Shown one piece after another: positions 12,510-27,307 of a DNA stretch of 64,000 nucleotides. The position numbers and the translations under genes are program-made. Source of the stretch: Lentinus brumalis (lineage: Eukaryota > Basidiomycota > Agaricomycetes > Polyporales > Polyporaceae); the NCBI GenBank assembly GCA_001792895.1, contig MARA01000003.1:2108001-2172000 (forward strand). The letters are read 5' to 3'. The notes below the pieces were generated by a model that did no database searches, was not told the DNA's origin, and worked only from the letters and a program-made list of their open reading frames with translations. Position 1 is the first letter of the stretch, and every line of letters begins with the position of its first letter.

Positions 12510-13430
12510 CTTCGGTATCTGAGTCAGCTGCGGGGAACGTCGTTGTTGCGTGGAAGTCGCTGCTTGTCAAGACAACTGGGTGGTTGCAGCCTGCAGGTGG
12601 CGTTGATGGTCAGCGCGGGGTGGGCGGTGATCTCTGTGAAGAAGGGAAGTGACGTACAATACACTGTCTTTATATCTCGGAACGGTGGCGTCTGCGACCG
12701 GTGGCAGCGTGTCAACACCCCATTGTGGGTACTAAGCTTGTATGCGCGTTCCCGGCTTTTGTTCTTTGTAGTTGGCCCCAGACGCCGGCACTACAACCAC
12801 GTTGCATCCACACAACACAGCTTCTCAGAGCTTCTCCTGCGCCGCCTCGGGTCGTCGAAGGTGGTACTGTATGTGTGTTACGAGGAAAGCATGGGAAGCG
12901 AGGCCTGTCCGCACTGCTATTAGCATCATGAACGATGTGCTGACTCACAACGAGAAATCCCGCGCTCAAGGCCCTTACCACTTCGACGAACTTGGGGAGC
13001 AGTAGCATCGGATACGCGACAGAACATAGAAAGATACACGAGGCATCAGTAGAAGTGCCGCCGTACTTGATGGAGATGTCTTGACGCGAGTGCTGCACAG
13101 ATTGAAGGACGCACGCGCTCCGACCCGCAAGCCGCTCAGGTCTTTGCGGTGCGAACCAAGACCGACAGAACCTAAAGCAATCAATTGTTCTGAGCAGGAG
13201 AAAACTGACCATAGGCAGTGCTACCGATCCGAGTGTCTATCCGTGCCCATTCCCCGAGACCTGAACGAGCACATCTACAGGAAGCGATACCAAGTCCTTG
13301 AAGATGCCATAACCTAACAGTCGAACAAGATTAGCCTTTCCATGGCATTGGTCAAAGGTGGGTGGCATGCTTACCGGACGACCCATGCAGCATGTTAGGC
13401 AGACACGAGCCTGAACAGTCCGCGTGAAGC
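12485..13430 (-). other. Possible unresolved or decayed gene
   Basis: On the minus strand several short stretches look coding: GYGIFKDLVSLPVDVLVQ near 13310, a hydrophobic stretch (SVAYPMLLLPKFVEVVRALS) near 12990, and an apparent C-terminus PAADSDTEDAAYILQTT followed by a stop near 12485. I could not join them into one frame with plausible introns. It may be a multi-exon gene with very short exons, or a pseudogene. No family recognised. The last stretch overlaps the start of the neighbouring small gene in another frame. Confidence 0.25.
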
Positions 13431-14047
13431 TCAAGCACTCGAGCCATCCACCGTAATCGGAACAAATGTCACGCTGAACTCTTTGGCGATGTGACCCTGA
13501 GGGCAGAATATGAGTGCACGCCCCTAGAACCAATGGGAATCAAATATACTGACGGGGCAGCCATCGTATTCCTGGACCACCGAGAAAAACTGCTGCGTGA
13601 TATGGTCCACCCGCGCAATTGCCTCTGGCAGGACGAAGCTGGGCGGAGGCGACTTCGCGTCGTCCGAGAGCGGGAGGCCTGCATATTCAAGTCAGCCAGT
13701 CCATTCATAGGACATGCTACGTGCAACATACCGAAGTTGGACACTGAATATGTGCCAAAGTTGTGACGGTAGGTACCAGGGGCCAGTGTGCCGTCAATGG
13801 TGACATTGTCGAACGAAGGCGGCGCCTCCGTGAGGTACACAGTGAACGGCGAGTAAGCCGACTCGCACCAGTTTGAGACGTCATACTCGAAGGGAAATTC
13901 TACGCCAGGAACGATCGTGTCGTTCGCGGCAGGCGACACGATTGTCCCAGAGAATGGACTCTTCCAGATGGCCGCGTCGCGCTTGGGTAGCACGACGGCA
14001 GAGGCGACGGCAGCAACCAGGATGACGGTCATGGCAAGGAATTGCAT
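13431..14047 (-). CDS. Small secreted protein, 168 aa
   Basis: Exons read complement(13431..13496, 13554..13678, 13732..14047). The N-terminus is a signal peptide (MQFLAMTVILVAAVASAVVL), then a likely Kex2-type KR site. The mature part contains IVPGVEFPFEYDVSNWCESAY, VTIDGTLAPGTYRHNFGTYSV, QQFFSVVQEYDGCP and ends GHIAKEFSVTFVPITVDGSSA. This layout (short extracellular beta-rich protein with conserved SNWCES and ..GCPGHIA..) recalls a family common in wood-decay basidiomycetes, whose function I do not know. The first intron falls after SNFG. A TATA-like box lies about 110 bp upstream. Confidence 0.8.
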
Positions 14048-14154
14048 CGCAAATGGCAGTAAGGTGGTGAAGAGGTGAGATGGTGTAGAGTCGGATGGAC
14101 GAAAGATGCTCGAGTGTCGCTGAGGAACTGCAGACCTCAGCCCCTTCCCGCCAT

Positions 14155-14162
14155 CTTTTATA
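14155..14162 (-). promoter_or_regulatory. TATA-like box
   Basis: TATAAAAG on the minus strand about 110 bp before the start codon of the small secreted protein at 14047, a sensible core-promoter distance. Confidence 0.5.
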
Positions 14163-16601
14163 CTGTGAGCATGCATGCGCGCTCGGCGAACGTTCTGCAC
14201 TCACCATTCTGCTTCCCCAGCGTTGCCTCCGGCCCTCAAAACCGGGGTGAGGATACGGTAGCGAACCGTGGCACCTTGGAAATCTGGATGTATGGCTGTC
14301 ATCGGAGGAAGCGTGGACCAACCTCAATCCGGCACGACACAAAGCAGTGTCGGGGAGCCTTATTCGCGCTCGAGTGTACCCGATATCCACCTAGGCCCGA
14401 GTATCAGCAACCGTGTTGAACCCTAGACCGATGAACATGAAGGCACGCATACAGGGGTGAAGCGCTGACGACTCAGACGGCCATGACGCGCCTTGTTCGC
14501 GAATTGTGCGCGTTTACGAGATCGTCACGCCCAGACAACCTCGCACATCCGACCAAGAGGTCGCGGGCAGGCGCGAACGAGAGTATGGAAGGGAAGAGAG
14601 CTGCCGAGGCAGGAACCCGCTTGCCGTGCTTCGGTCTTCTCAATCTCGACAGCACGCCGCACTTCACACAGGACGGGATATATTCGGCCACGAACTTGGG
14701 ATGAGGGTGCGTACCCGCAGAACATCGAACGATACATCACGCCCAGAGCCTTTTATGATGGTGAGTCGGATAATGCGTCGAGCACGACGATGGAGAGCGG
14801 GCTTACCGGATGCCAGCGCCACTACTTCCGAGTCTTGCTTCTCGACTTCTGCGGCAATAATCGGTGGTATGTACACGATCCAGGAAGGTCAAGAACCTGC
14901 CTAGACGCCATGAAGGTTCCTAGAGGTTCTGTATCGCCGGGTGAACATGGTTCTATTCATCTGGTAGGCACTTGAAGTGAATCGCCGATGACACCTCGTG
15001 TACAGGCACCATGAGAGAGGCGTAGGCAATGAGAGCGATGCCGGCGCCGAAGTGACTGTACCGTAGATCTAGAGCACGGTTACTGTGTTATTTGACAAAC
15101 CCGGCTTGGCATCGTGCCAGTGCGAGAGTGACACCACTGGCATGCCATGCCCGACTTTAGCCTCGACCCATGCGATGAAGACAATCAACTTCAGCCGGTG
15201 AAGTCACTCCGGAGCCCACCATCTTACAGTGGCGGGCCGCCCGCCATGGGTCGTACGTCCACCTTCCATTTCAAAGGTGAGAACATCGATGGCATGTTCG
15301 TGTATCTGGAGTGTAGGATGGGTTCTGGCGGATTTCTCTGGAAAAGCCTGTTCAGGTAGATAGCATGCTGGTCCGACAACAACTGCTCAGTCCCTCCGAA
15401 CAATGTGTGTTCTGTGTGTTGTCTTGCAGGGCTCCGAGCAACCGACTGCACGTTGTGCAAGGCAGATTACACGCCATAACACGTCATGTTGGTTGACGAG
15501 ACACTTGCAGTGATATTGGCCATAGACTACCGAGCGCGGTGTGCGTGTTGCTCGAAAGACTTTTAGTCTCGGGGAGGTTCCACTCGCTATGCACGCTACC
15601 ACAAGCGAAGCAAAGAGAATCGCAACGCCATCAATGTACCTTGCTTCGGGAACATCCTGGCCGACTCGCTATCCCCACACGCCCAAGCATTCAATCTTCG
15701 ATAATCAGCTTGCACGTCTGGGAGCGGCAAATAAGTCTGTCGAAACCACCGCCAGCAGACCCTTGTGGCTGCCAGACTCCTCCTTCGCATTTCACCCGAG
15801 GTGCCCGGCAGCCACACAGGACTTAAGGTTAAGAATGAAGAAACGGAAGCAAACTCACCAGGTACGCCGACACAGGGGTCTTGACGTCAGGATGCCCTGA
15901 TTCAAGGAGTCCCGGAGGCATAAATTGATAGCTTTGTCGACCTTCACGATATTTGCGTCATTCTGTTAGTTGGCCGAGGGCATATAGCTAGGTCACTTGG
16001 TCGACAGAGACGACAGCTCTTGCCAGCTATTTGGACCCATGGCAGCAACATGGTACAACATGACAGAGTCCAACTTGGACCAACATGTGAGATCCGAGAG
16101 AGTCCGAGAGGTCGCTGGGACAGGCGCTGGCAGACTTGTACCACCCCGCGCCTATGTGTGTATCATACACCAAGCCTCGTTGTCCGAGGACGACGCCTTC
16201 CTCCCGCTGCTTGGCGATAATAACAGTAGTATTAGACAAGCCATTAGGATACAGGCGTCATTATCACTACAACGAGTCGTGGCCGAGTCCAGGGATATGT
16301 GCATGAGCAAGCGAGCGAGCCCGCAAGCTTGAGGGCTAACGTGTCCGTGTCATCATGGTCAGAGCGAGATCGCAAGTATCATTCGCAACCCATCGGGCGG
16401 GTGGTGCCCGCTGGCCTATGAATACTACGCGAGGAGGTACTACTTCTACATCAAGGGCGTGAACAGCTAGAGGGAAAGCTGGAGAGACAATAAAAACGAG
16501 TCAAGAGAACAAATCACAGGAGCGCGTCAAGATCATGGAGGCACACGAGGGAGCAACATCCGTCGTCGTCGTCGCCCAGGTACACGTACAATATATCCGC
16601 A
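14163..16601. other. Gene-poor region with unassigned coding-like fragments
   Basis: About 2.4 kb without a recognisable gene. On the minus strand some stretches read like exons: PPIIAAEVEKQDSEVVALASG near 14860, GAGIALIAYASLMVPVHE near 15010, YIDGVAILFASLVVACIASG near 15600 and PPGLLESGHPDVKTPVSAYL near 15900. Several are followed by GT-type donors. They could be pieces of a membrane-protein gene with many short exons, or a decayed gene; I could not connect them. The plus strand shows only short frames. Confidence 0.4.
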
Positions 16602-18497
16602 TTACGGGATCACCTGCAGCTGTGCCTGGGACATCGCGACAGCATTGACGTGCTGGTGCGACGGCTTCTGCACGAGGTGGCAGACCTCGATGCCCTGGAC
16701 CCAAGGCTGCTTGATGATGTCGTCGATCAACGACCTCATCTTGGGGTTTGGCTCGAGCATCTTGCGGATCACTGGCCTACACGCGCGAGGGGAGAGGTTG
16801 TTGATCGTGGGCGGGCAGGCCGTCTGCGAGGGGGTATTGCACGCGGAAACATAGGCCGCGAAGAGCTGATCAGTAGGCTGCGCCACAGTCCACGGGAGCT
16901 CCTGGAAGTGCAGGCAGTAGTAGACGATGCCGCATGCCCAGATGTCCACCAGTCGAGCGTCATAGGCTAATGCCCAGTCATTAGGCGGTCAAGGCGGTTG
17001 AAGCAAAGATATATGCTTACGTTTGCCTAGAAACTGCTCTGGGGCAATATATGGTTCACTGCCGCAGAGCCCGGTAGACATGTGGATCGTAGACTCCCAT
17101 GGAAGGCGATAGACAGTCGATGCACCGTAGTCGCCAATCTTCCCCAGCCGGTGAGCTTATGCTGTCACGTATCAGTCAAGTCCTCGACGTACCTTAAGGT
17201 GGCCGTTCATGTCGAAGAAAAGATTCTCCGGCTTGATGTCACGATGGGCAACACCTTGACTGTGCAGATACGCGACGCCGGTGAGGATCTGCTTGAAGCA
17301 GCACTCGACCTCGCTGGGCGACATGCCACCGCGCTTGATGGCCGCATACAGGTCACCGCCTGGGCAGAACTCCATGACCTCGCACCAGTGTTGGTTCTCG
17401 TCCTGGACGAGATCGACGGTCTCGACGACGTTCATGTGGTGCAGCGTCGACGATATGCAGAACTCGGCGGTAAGTTTCTTGACATACTCCTTCTCTGACT
17501 CGTTCTTTCTCCGCTTGCGGAACTCCTACCCACGCAGAACCACCCCGCAGTCAGCAACCATGGAGCAGGCCACCACGTGCACGTTACTCACCTTGACTGC
17601 ATAGAGCTTCTCCTCACTCCGATCCCACTTGTGAGCCAGACGGACAACGGAAGTGGCACCCTTCCCAATAGCCACCTTCTCGCAGACACCATACTTCTTG
17701 AGAAGGCTCACAGTACTCCCGCCAGCTTCGGAACGTCCACCCCGATCCGAATCGGACTTCTTGCTGCTAGCTGTCGAACGCGCGGAAGATCTCCTCACAA
17801 GCTTCGGGGCACCGAGAAGGTCCTTGAGAGTGAACTTCTGACCTCCACCGTCCGAATGCACAGAGGGCGGCCTAGAGGAAGGCCTAGAGAGCGGACCCTT
17901 GCGCGAAGCCTTGTCGTCCCCAGCGGAGGGAGTCGGCGATATCCGCGGGGCCGTGGGAGGTGGTTGCTCCTTCTTGGAAGGGGGCTTCGACGGCTGAGGG
18001 ACGGGAGCGGCAGGAGGGGCAAGCTTGTTGCCCGAGACCCCCGCAGACATGCTGGGCGCGCGACTGGGCGGCTGGGTGGACGGAACACTCCAGCTTTCGC
18101 AGTCAGAAGGGGAGGGAGACTCGCTCGAGGAGGGGGTCATGGAGCCGGTGGTTGAGGAAGAGTCGTGCTTGACGTGCGGGGCACCATTGATGATGAGCTT
18201 GTCAAGCGAGGTCTTGGACATTTCCTCGAGACTCTTGCGAGTATGGCCTGGAGACTTTGCGTAAAGGTGGGAGTCGGGAGGGGGCAGTGGTATGTGCGCT
18301 AAGTCAGGGACGCCACTTGTGGCCACAGCTGGGCCGGAGGGTCGGCGCGAGCGCGGTTTCCCGTTCGATTGCGCTAATGGATCAAGCATGTCAGGCGGGG
18401 GAAGAACATAGGAAGGGACGCATGCCATACCATGCGGCGGTTTATCTGAACCCTCGGGACCCTCGCTCTCAGCCTGAGTCGTGTCGTTGTCGTTCAT
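16602..18497 (-). CDS. Ser/Thr protein kinase, fungal HAL (Hal4/Sat4-Hal5) type
   Basis: Exons read complement(16602..16966, 17021..17138, 17193..17525, 17592..18497), giving 573 residues. Residues 1-270 are disordered and Pro/Ser-rich. The kinase domain follows: glycine loop AIGKGATSVVRLAHKW, VAIK lysine in LYAVK, then EFRKRRKNESEKEYVKKL, typical of the fungal HAL/NPR family that regulates plasma-membrane transporters. The catalytic loop is VAHRDIKPENL, the metal site DYG instead of DFG, and the APE motif is PYIAPEQ. The domain is complete through the C-lobe (DIWACGIVYYCL). The protein ends shortly after the domain. The assignment to the HAL group is by overall pattern; the exact paralogue is not known. 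Confidence 0.86.
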
Positions 18498-20082
18498 GGT
18501 ATTGGGGGTGATTTATGGGCGTGTGTTGCGATCGCGGGTGTGGGAGGAGCGCTGATTGCGGGCGATGGATGGGATGGAGGGTACAAGAGGCAGGAGGGCG
18601 AATGGAGCGGTGGTTGTCAGCGGAAACGTGTTTATTGAGATGTCATGACGGAGGCACGTTGTACAAGTGTTGTTGGGGGACAATAAAAGCGTTGCGAGCG
18701 GGCGGGAGCGGGCGCACCCTCTCACCAGACCCTGGGGGACGAGGGGCGATGCGGAGGAGGAGAGGAAGGGCTGAGCTAAGGACTGGAGGGAGGTGAGCCG
18801 GAGCAAAAGCCCTCTGCGGCGCCACTGCTATTCGTTTTTATCCGTCGCTTACATAATCGCTCGCCCGCCAGCAGCACCGGGCGTCTGGCGTGACGTCTGC
18901 CCGCCTGCGCGCGTCCCGCCAGCCACCGTCAGGCCACACTTGACAGTTCTCTCGCAGCCAATGCTGCCGGACACGTTCCAAACTCACGCCGTCGCCTCGC
19001 GCGGTCTCCTCCTCCGTTGCGACAGGCCCCAGGCAACGCGTCGCCGTGTCTGTCGGGCGAGCCATGCTCTTCGCATCGCACACGAGGTGATCAAGGCGGA
19101 CGTCCTGTCTGCTTGATTCCTCCTGCCACAATTCTGATAGAAGCCGTTCCATTTCCCGAGCTAAACTCGTCCCTCGTGCGTACGGAATACATACAACGAA
19201 GCGGCACTCATGATGGCCCACCCAAAGAGCTGCCGAGATAACGACTCGCCGTAAGCGGGCTTTTCGCTATAGCACCGGACAGCATCTTTCCCAGACGCCA
19301 CTTGATTGGCCCATCCCTGCGTGACTGCCGCTCTCGAGCACGCCAGGCGCTCGCAGACAGACTCCGACCACAGCGCAGAGCCTTCCGGGCCCTTCCCATC
19401 CACCAAATCGCGTGCGAGACTCCAGTGAGCAACAGAAAGCCTTCCACTTGAGGAGCATCCGTCATCCGAGGTCGCGTCGTCATCCGAGCAATCGTCAGCG
19501 TCGGAGGAACTCGGTACGCACTCCTTCCAGACCAATCCAGACATCGCCCCTCCTCCTGCGGAGCATTCGCGGGACATAGTCTGGACCGAGAGGATTTTCG
19601 AAGCTCTCAAAGCGAAGTGCCCTGGAGACTTCGGCCGCACATAGAGACACTACATACTTCGAGGCAGAGACGTCGACGGAGACCGCGGTCGAGAAGAGCG
19701 TAGAAGCTTATTGTGCAGATGAGCCCCGAGATGACGATGAGATGAGATGAAAAGCGCGTGAGCCTGTCATGAGGAGGACCAAGTCACCAGCGAGCCAGCG
19801 CGCCGTACGTGGAACGGAAGAGGGACAGACCGAACAAGGATCGCATCGCCAGTCGCAATCGATCTGTCCGAATGTGCCGGTGCTATACAGCTGCCATGAT
19901 AGCGTTTCGGCAACACCCGAGTGGCTTTGCTCACGTAAGCGCTCCCTCCTTCCGCCATCGGTGAGTCCATCGCTCCCTATCGACCCTCCTCAAGAACAAG
20001 GTGAGCTCGTCGGCGTCCACAGCGACGGCGAACTTGTCATCCTAACGTCCTTGCTCGCCGTCGTCCTCTTCTTCCAGACGCC
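18498..20082. other. Intergenic region between HAL kinase and RPL19, with one doubtful ORF
   Basis: About 1.6 kb. A minus-strand frame at 19161..19544 would encode a 127-residue protein with an acidic Ser/Asp stretch and a short hydrophobic patch near the end (LFGWAIMSAASLYVF). I cannot support it by family or splice signals. The right end must hold the RPL19 promoter; a pyrimidine-rich tract ending in CAG just before 20079 may be a leader intron. Confidence 0.4.
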
Positions 20083-20786
20083 ATGGTCAACCTCCGGTCT
20101 CAAAAGCGCCTGGCCGCAGCCGTCTCGGGCGTCGGCAAGCGAAAAATCTGGCTCGACCCCAACGAGCAGTCTGAGATCGGTAACGCCAACTCGCGCACGC
20201 ACGTAAAGAAGCTCATCAAGGACGGCCGCATCATCATCAAGCCCACCACCGTCCACTCACGTGCACGCACCCGGGACCTCCTCGCTGCGAAGCGCAAGGG
20301 TCGCCACACCGGCCCCGGTAAGAGGAAGGGTACGGCCGATGCGCGTATGCCGACGAAGGTTCAGTGGATGAGGAGGCAGCGGGTCCTGCGTCGGTTGTTG
20401 AGGAAGTACAGGGAAGCGGGCAAGATTGACAAGCACCTGTGAGTATCACACTTTTTCTCAGCGCAGGTTGGCCCTCTCATGCAGGCGCCTGGCTCGTATC
20501 AGCTACCACTCCCTCTACCAGAAGTCGAAGGGTAACGTCTTCAAGAACAAGCGTGTTCTCATGGAGTACATCCACAAGGCTAAGGCCGAGAAGACCCGTA
20601 CCAAGGTCCTTACGGACCAGATGGAGGCCCGCCGTGTCAAGAACAAGGTACGCCTACCCCTTCTTCCTATCACGGCTGCAGAGTCTTATCTTGCTTTAGG
20701 CGGCTCGCGAGCGTCGTGCTGCCCGTGTGGCGGAGAAGAGGCAGGCGATCCTGGCGGTGGAGCACGATGCCCCCGTCCGGGAGTAA
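20083..20786 (+). CDS. RPL19: 60S ribosomal protein L19 (eL19)
   Basis: Large-subunit ribosomal protein. Exons read 20083..20438, 20503..20647 and 20700..20786, giving 195 residues. Conserved blocks: [84 protein letters not shown] and a basic C-terminal helix [18 protein letters not shown]. The length and all eL19 landmarks match. The first intron is 64 nt; an inner AG was passed over because only the third AG keeps L-YHSLYQ in frame. Confidence 0.97.
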
Positions 20787-21366
20787 ACCCGACATCTCCC
20801 CTTTACCTACTTTCACCCCGCACGTCCATTATCATCCGCTACGTATCACTACGCTGTATCCTATGCTATGCGCCTCACGCCACTACGCCAAGCCCATGCC
20901 CGCATGTTATACATGGTACTTCGCACTCAGCTCCGCAGTCGAGCAGATTCAGGTCTATTTGGGAAGTCGAACCTCGTTCGATGTATACGATGTACATGTA
21001 TCGTCTGACGCATGGTGTGAATCGTATAACCCATGTATAACGGCACTTTCTCCGCAGTACTCCAAGACGGTGCTGTAAAGTTCGCTCATAGTTTGGTTGG
21101 TCAGCCTAATCTGGTGGAACACGGTGATGAAAAGCTTGATCACGAAGCCGGCAGTATGACAACGACTGGCTCTCAAGCTAGCATGGTACATATTACGGGC
21201 TAGAGTACAACTCTGAAGTCCGTGTGTCCTACATAGGTCAGCGGGCATGGTGGCTCACGAATCGACGCCTACAAACCGATAGCAATACAGTTTACAACTA
21301 TCCAGAAACAACCAAGCGGAAGATCGTCGCCTTCCGATACACAAAACAAGCAGAGATGGGCACGGG
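20787..21366. other. Convergent intergenic region RPL19/ESA1
   Basis: 580 bp between two gene 3' ends; expected to hold both 3' UTRs. No coding signal recognised. Confidence 0.6.
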
Positions 21367-23886
<2,520 letters not shown>

Positions 23887-24172
23887 GAGATTGTTTGGAG
23901 AGCAGCGAAGTAGGCTAGGTGGCGCGGGACTAACGCAAGTGGCGGCAGAAGATGGGTATTCAACTGAAGCGTGAACTGACAGAGAAACTGGTGGGAAGGC
24001 GGACGCAGACGATGAGCGGCAGCTGGCGGCCAGTGGTGGTAAGAAGCAAGTCGCGCCCTATAGGTTACCGCTCACGATGTTCCTAAGTCTCCGCGCGCAC
24101 AGTGATGGCGAACAATACAAGAACAATCCATGTCTTCCTATAGTACACATTACAATGGGAAAGCGAATCTCG

Positions 24173-27100
24173 TCAAGGGTCTAACTTAGGCGTCGACGGC
24201 GAAGTCACCAGTCTAAGCGTGCAATCCGGTCCAGCGAACGATGCATCCTCAGCCGTTCCAAACCTCGTCAACGACAACATGTCGCCCCATCCCAATCCCG
24301 CCGCAGCCGATCCGCGCGTCCCGCCCAGCTGCGGAGAGAGCCCTCTGTTCCAGTCTTCCCCGTATATCTCTCGCATCACCTCGTCCATCAGGTCCTCCTC
24401 GTTCTCGTGCTCGAGTTCACCCTCGGCGCCAGAAGCAGCGGCGTCCGTGTGTGCGCCACCGTCCTTCTCGACATTCGCGCCCTCCTTAGCTTTGCGCTTC
24501 CCGCCAGACTTGATGCGTCGACCCGTGAAGATGCCGTGACACGTCCGAGGAGTGAGACTGGCCAGATTGAGGGCGGGCCGCCGTGGCTCGCTGCGATACG
24601 TGTAACCGATGCCGCTCCCGATGTGCTCGAGACCTTTCGGAAGGTGGGGAACAGGCGGTACGGGAGTTGCGAGGCCGGGAGGAAGAGGTGTCTCAGTGCG
24701 AGTACGCTTTCGCAGCTTGCTTGCCAACCGGGTAGGGGTGGAGCTGAGTGCGTCGTCCGCGTCCTTCAGGGACTCCTGAGATAGCCCAAAGATAGACTTT
24801 GACTTGCGCAAGAGCAGTGAGGACTGAGAACGTGCAAGGCGGCGAGACGAATCGGCAGCAGGGATCGATTCAGCAGAGTCTAGACTGTCGAGGTCGTCGA
24901 AGTTCAGGCTCGAGTACTTGCGAAGGTTGCCGATACGGGAGTTGGGCGGGGTAGGCAAGCCAGCGTGAGGAGTAGGGACAAGGTCGGGCATAATGGATGC
25001 GTCGGCGTCGTGAAGATCGCTACCAGGTCTGGCGTCCGATACCACGGGAAGTGACCTCTTTGAAGACAACCTAGAGATGTCGCCAGGCTCGTAGACACGA
25101 GTTGCAGTGATGGTCCTATCGCCACAGTGCTGTTCCTGGTCGGAACGGATAGCCTCCAGCTTGTGTCTGACCCGAGAAAGTCCGCTGCTGTTCGAGGGTA
25201 GACGAGAAATGACGTCGTGTTGCCAGTCGAAAGAGAACGGCTCGGGGTGTTCGTGGGCTTGGCCACCTGCACCAGATTGAGGAAGAGTGCTATCTAGAGC
25301 GTTGGCCACGGGAACGGCGCTATGCCAGAGCGGCTGAAAGGGAGCTGGGGGCAATGTGAGGCGCAGCAACGGTGCATGGACAGCAATTCAAACCTTGTAT
25401 GCGCTGCGCAGCGACGTCGTCCCAATCGCTGAGCAAAGAGGCATATTAGCAATCTACTAGCGCGACGCGATGGCAAACCAACATCTCCCTGAAGTACGCG
25501 TGCATCTTCGCTCCGAAGCCATCAAGGCGCAATGCCGGGTTGTGCTGTAGGCACTGACATCGCCGAAAATGAGAGGTCGCGTAGGAGAAAATGCAGTGGA
25601 CCATTTTTCAGACGGACCTTCGCAACGAGCTGAAGCGCAGACTCCTCCAAGCCGACGGTCTGCTCCGGCATCCTGGCGTGCAATACCTTGCTGTGCACAA
25701 TCGACGTATGGGCCAAGTCGCATTCACTGATGAACGGATGCTGAAAGGTAGCTGTGATCAGACTCCTGGGTAACCGACCCAGATGTATGACGAACCGCTG
25801 CAGTGAGCATCCAATAGACGACCAAGCCAAAGCTCCACCAGTCCACCACGCTGTCATACTCCCAGCCAAGTATCTGCTCTGGAGCGTGGTACTTGACCGA
25901 GTCCGGTTCGGCATGCGACGCAGTCGACAATGGCTGGTCACGAGAGTGCGAGTATTTGGCGTCCCCGTAGTCAGAAATGACTATATGCCCATCCTGTCCG
26001 ACCAGTATGCATTCAGGCCTGACACTGGCGTGCACGACACCGCGTTTGTGCAGTCCGCAAAGTCCCGCGGCCTGACAGGTTCCGACTCATGAGTAACGAC
26101 GCGCCGTATCACAGGAAGACAGGCCTACCATCTCCGCGGCGCATAGAAGAGCCTGATGACTTGACAGTGGTCCACTGCTTTCGACAACGTTACGGAGATT
26201 TGGGCCATCGGTTCTGTCCTACATAATTGTCACGTCATCGACAAACAGATCAGCCGTCGTGCCTCCACAAACTGACCGGTACATACCGTGACAATGTACA
26301 TTGCTTTTGCATCCTCGAAACTCCACCACAGCTTGACGACGTAAGGAATCTGTGCGGCGGTCAGTACCTTCAGAACTGTCTGCTCCGTCCGCAATCGCGC
26401 TTCCTGTCTCGCGGCCTCCTGGCCCGACTTCCTGACTAGCTTGACGGTGTATACGTTGCCATCGTCGAACTTGCGGGCGATTATCGACTCGCGTACGTCC
26501 TTGGAGTAGAGACTTTTTATGTACTCGAAGTGATTGGCATCCACGGACGAAGGCGTCTCCGGTTGCTGGTGCTAGGAAGGATGAGCGTGCGCTACACTGT
26601 GCGCGGCGGCGTAAGATACGTACCTTCGTCGGCGGATATACAAGCCTATCTGACGCCTCAACGATGGCACTCAGAGGTCTCCACTTCTTGTCCTTCTTCG
26701 ACACGACCATTACTTCCTGTTACAGCACCTTTACACCGGTGGTCTCGTTGCAGAAGTGCGCATACACTCACCTCTACGTCGTCATCCAGCCATCCCGAGT
26801 CGACCGCTTTGATATCTCCCACATTCTTAGTCGACGCTATCAACAGCGATACGTGCACACCACTGAGGCCGACATACCTCGACTTCGAAGCTCCCCTCGT
26901 GAGCAAGTGACCGCCCCGGACCTGACGCAGCAGACAGCCCGGACTTCGAGCTCGACAGCCACACCATGCCGGTACGCCTTTTGAAGAATGCCTCCTGCAT
27001 AAAGTAAATGCATCGACCTATGTCGTCCATGCGCAGTGCTCACCGGTATAGCCGTGAAAGGCGGGCTCGTCTCTTCCGAGCTACCGCTCACCGTCGATGG

Positions 27101-27307
27101 GAGGTGGGGCTCCGACCTCGATGTGGTCATCGCTAGACCCCCTCCGTCGTCGAAGTCTCGGCGAGATAGATCGATTGCAGTCTATGAGGAGCACACATGC
27201 ATGAGGCCTGTTGAACATACACAGTACTTAGTCTAGAGCTCGTAAGCACTCACTCGCCGGTACCTCTTCTGACCATACGCGAATGGTCGAGGCGTCGTCG
27301 TATCCAT
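24173..27307 (-). CDS. AGC-like protein kinase homologue with altered catalytic loop (likely pseudokinase)
   Basis: Multi-exon gene, start ATG at 27307 (MDTTTPRPFAYGQKRYRR), stop at 24173. The N-terminal part (about 150 residues) is disordered, ending VMVVSKKDKKWRPLSAIVEA. The kinase-like domain starts HFEYIKSLYSKDVRESIIAR and keeps the beta-3 Lys (NVYTVKLVRK). The catalytic loop reads VVHASVRPECIL (26010-26038), so the HRD Asp is Ser, the loop Lys is Arg and the Asn is Cys. The metal site is SDYG (25964-25972) and APE is present (YHAPEQILGW, WSFGLVVYWML). The C-terminal ~400 residues are disordered with basic patches. The frame is open across all exons, so it is probably an expressed pseudokinase, not a decayed gene. 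Introns are inferred. Confidence 0.75.

Noticed and set aside
15590..15660. P-type Ca2+-ATPase fragment suggested by YIDGVAILFASLVVACIASG
   Set aside because: Only one short hydrophobic segment resembles it; none of the DKTGT, TGD or GDG motifs is found nearby.
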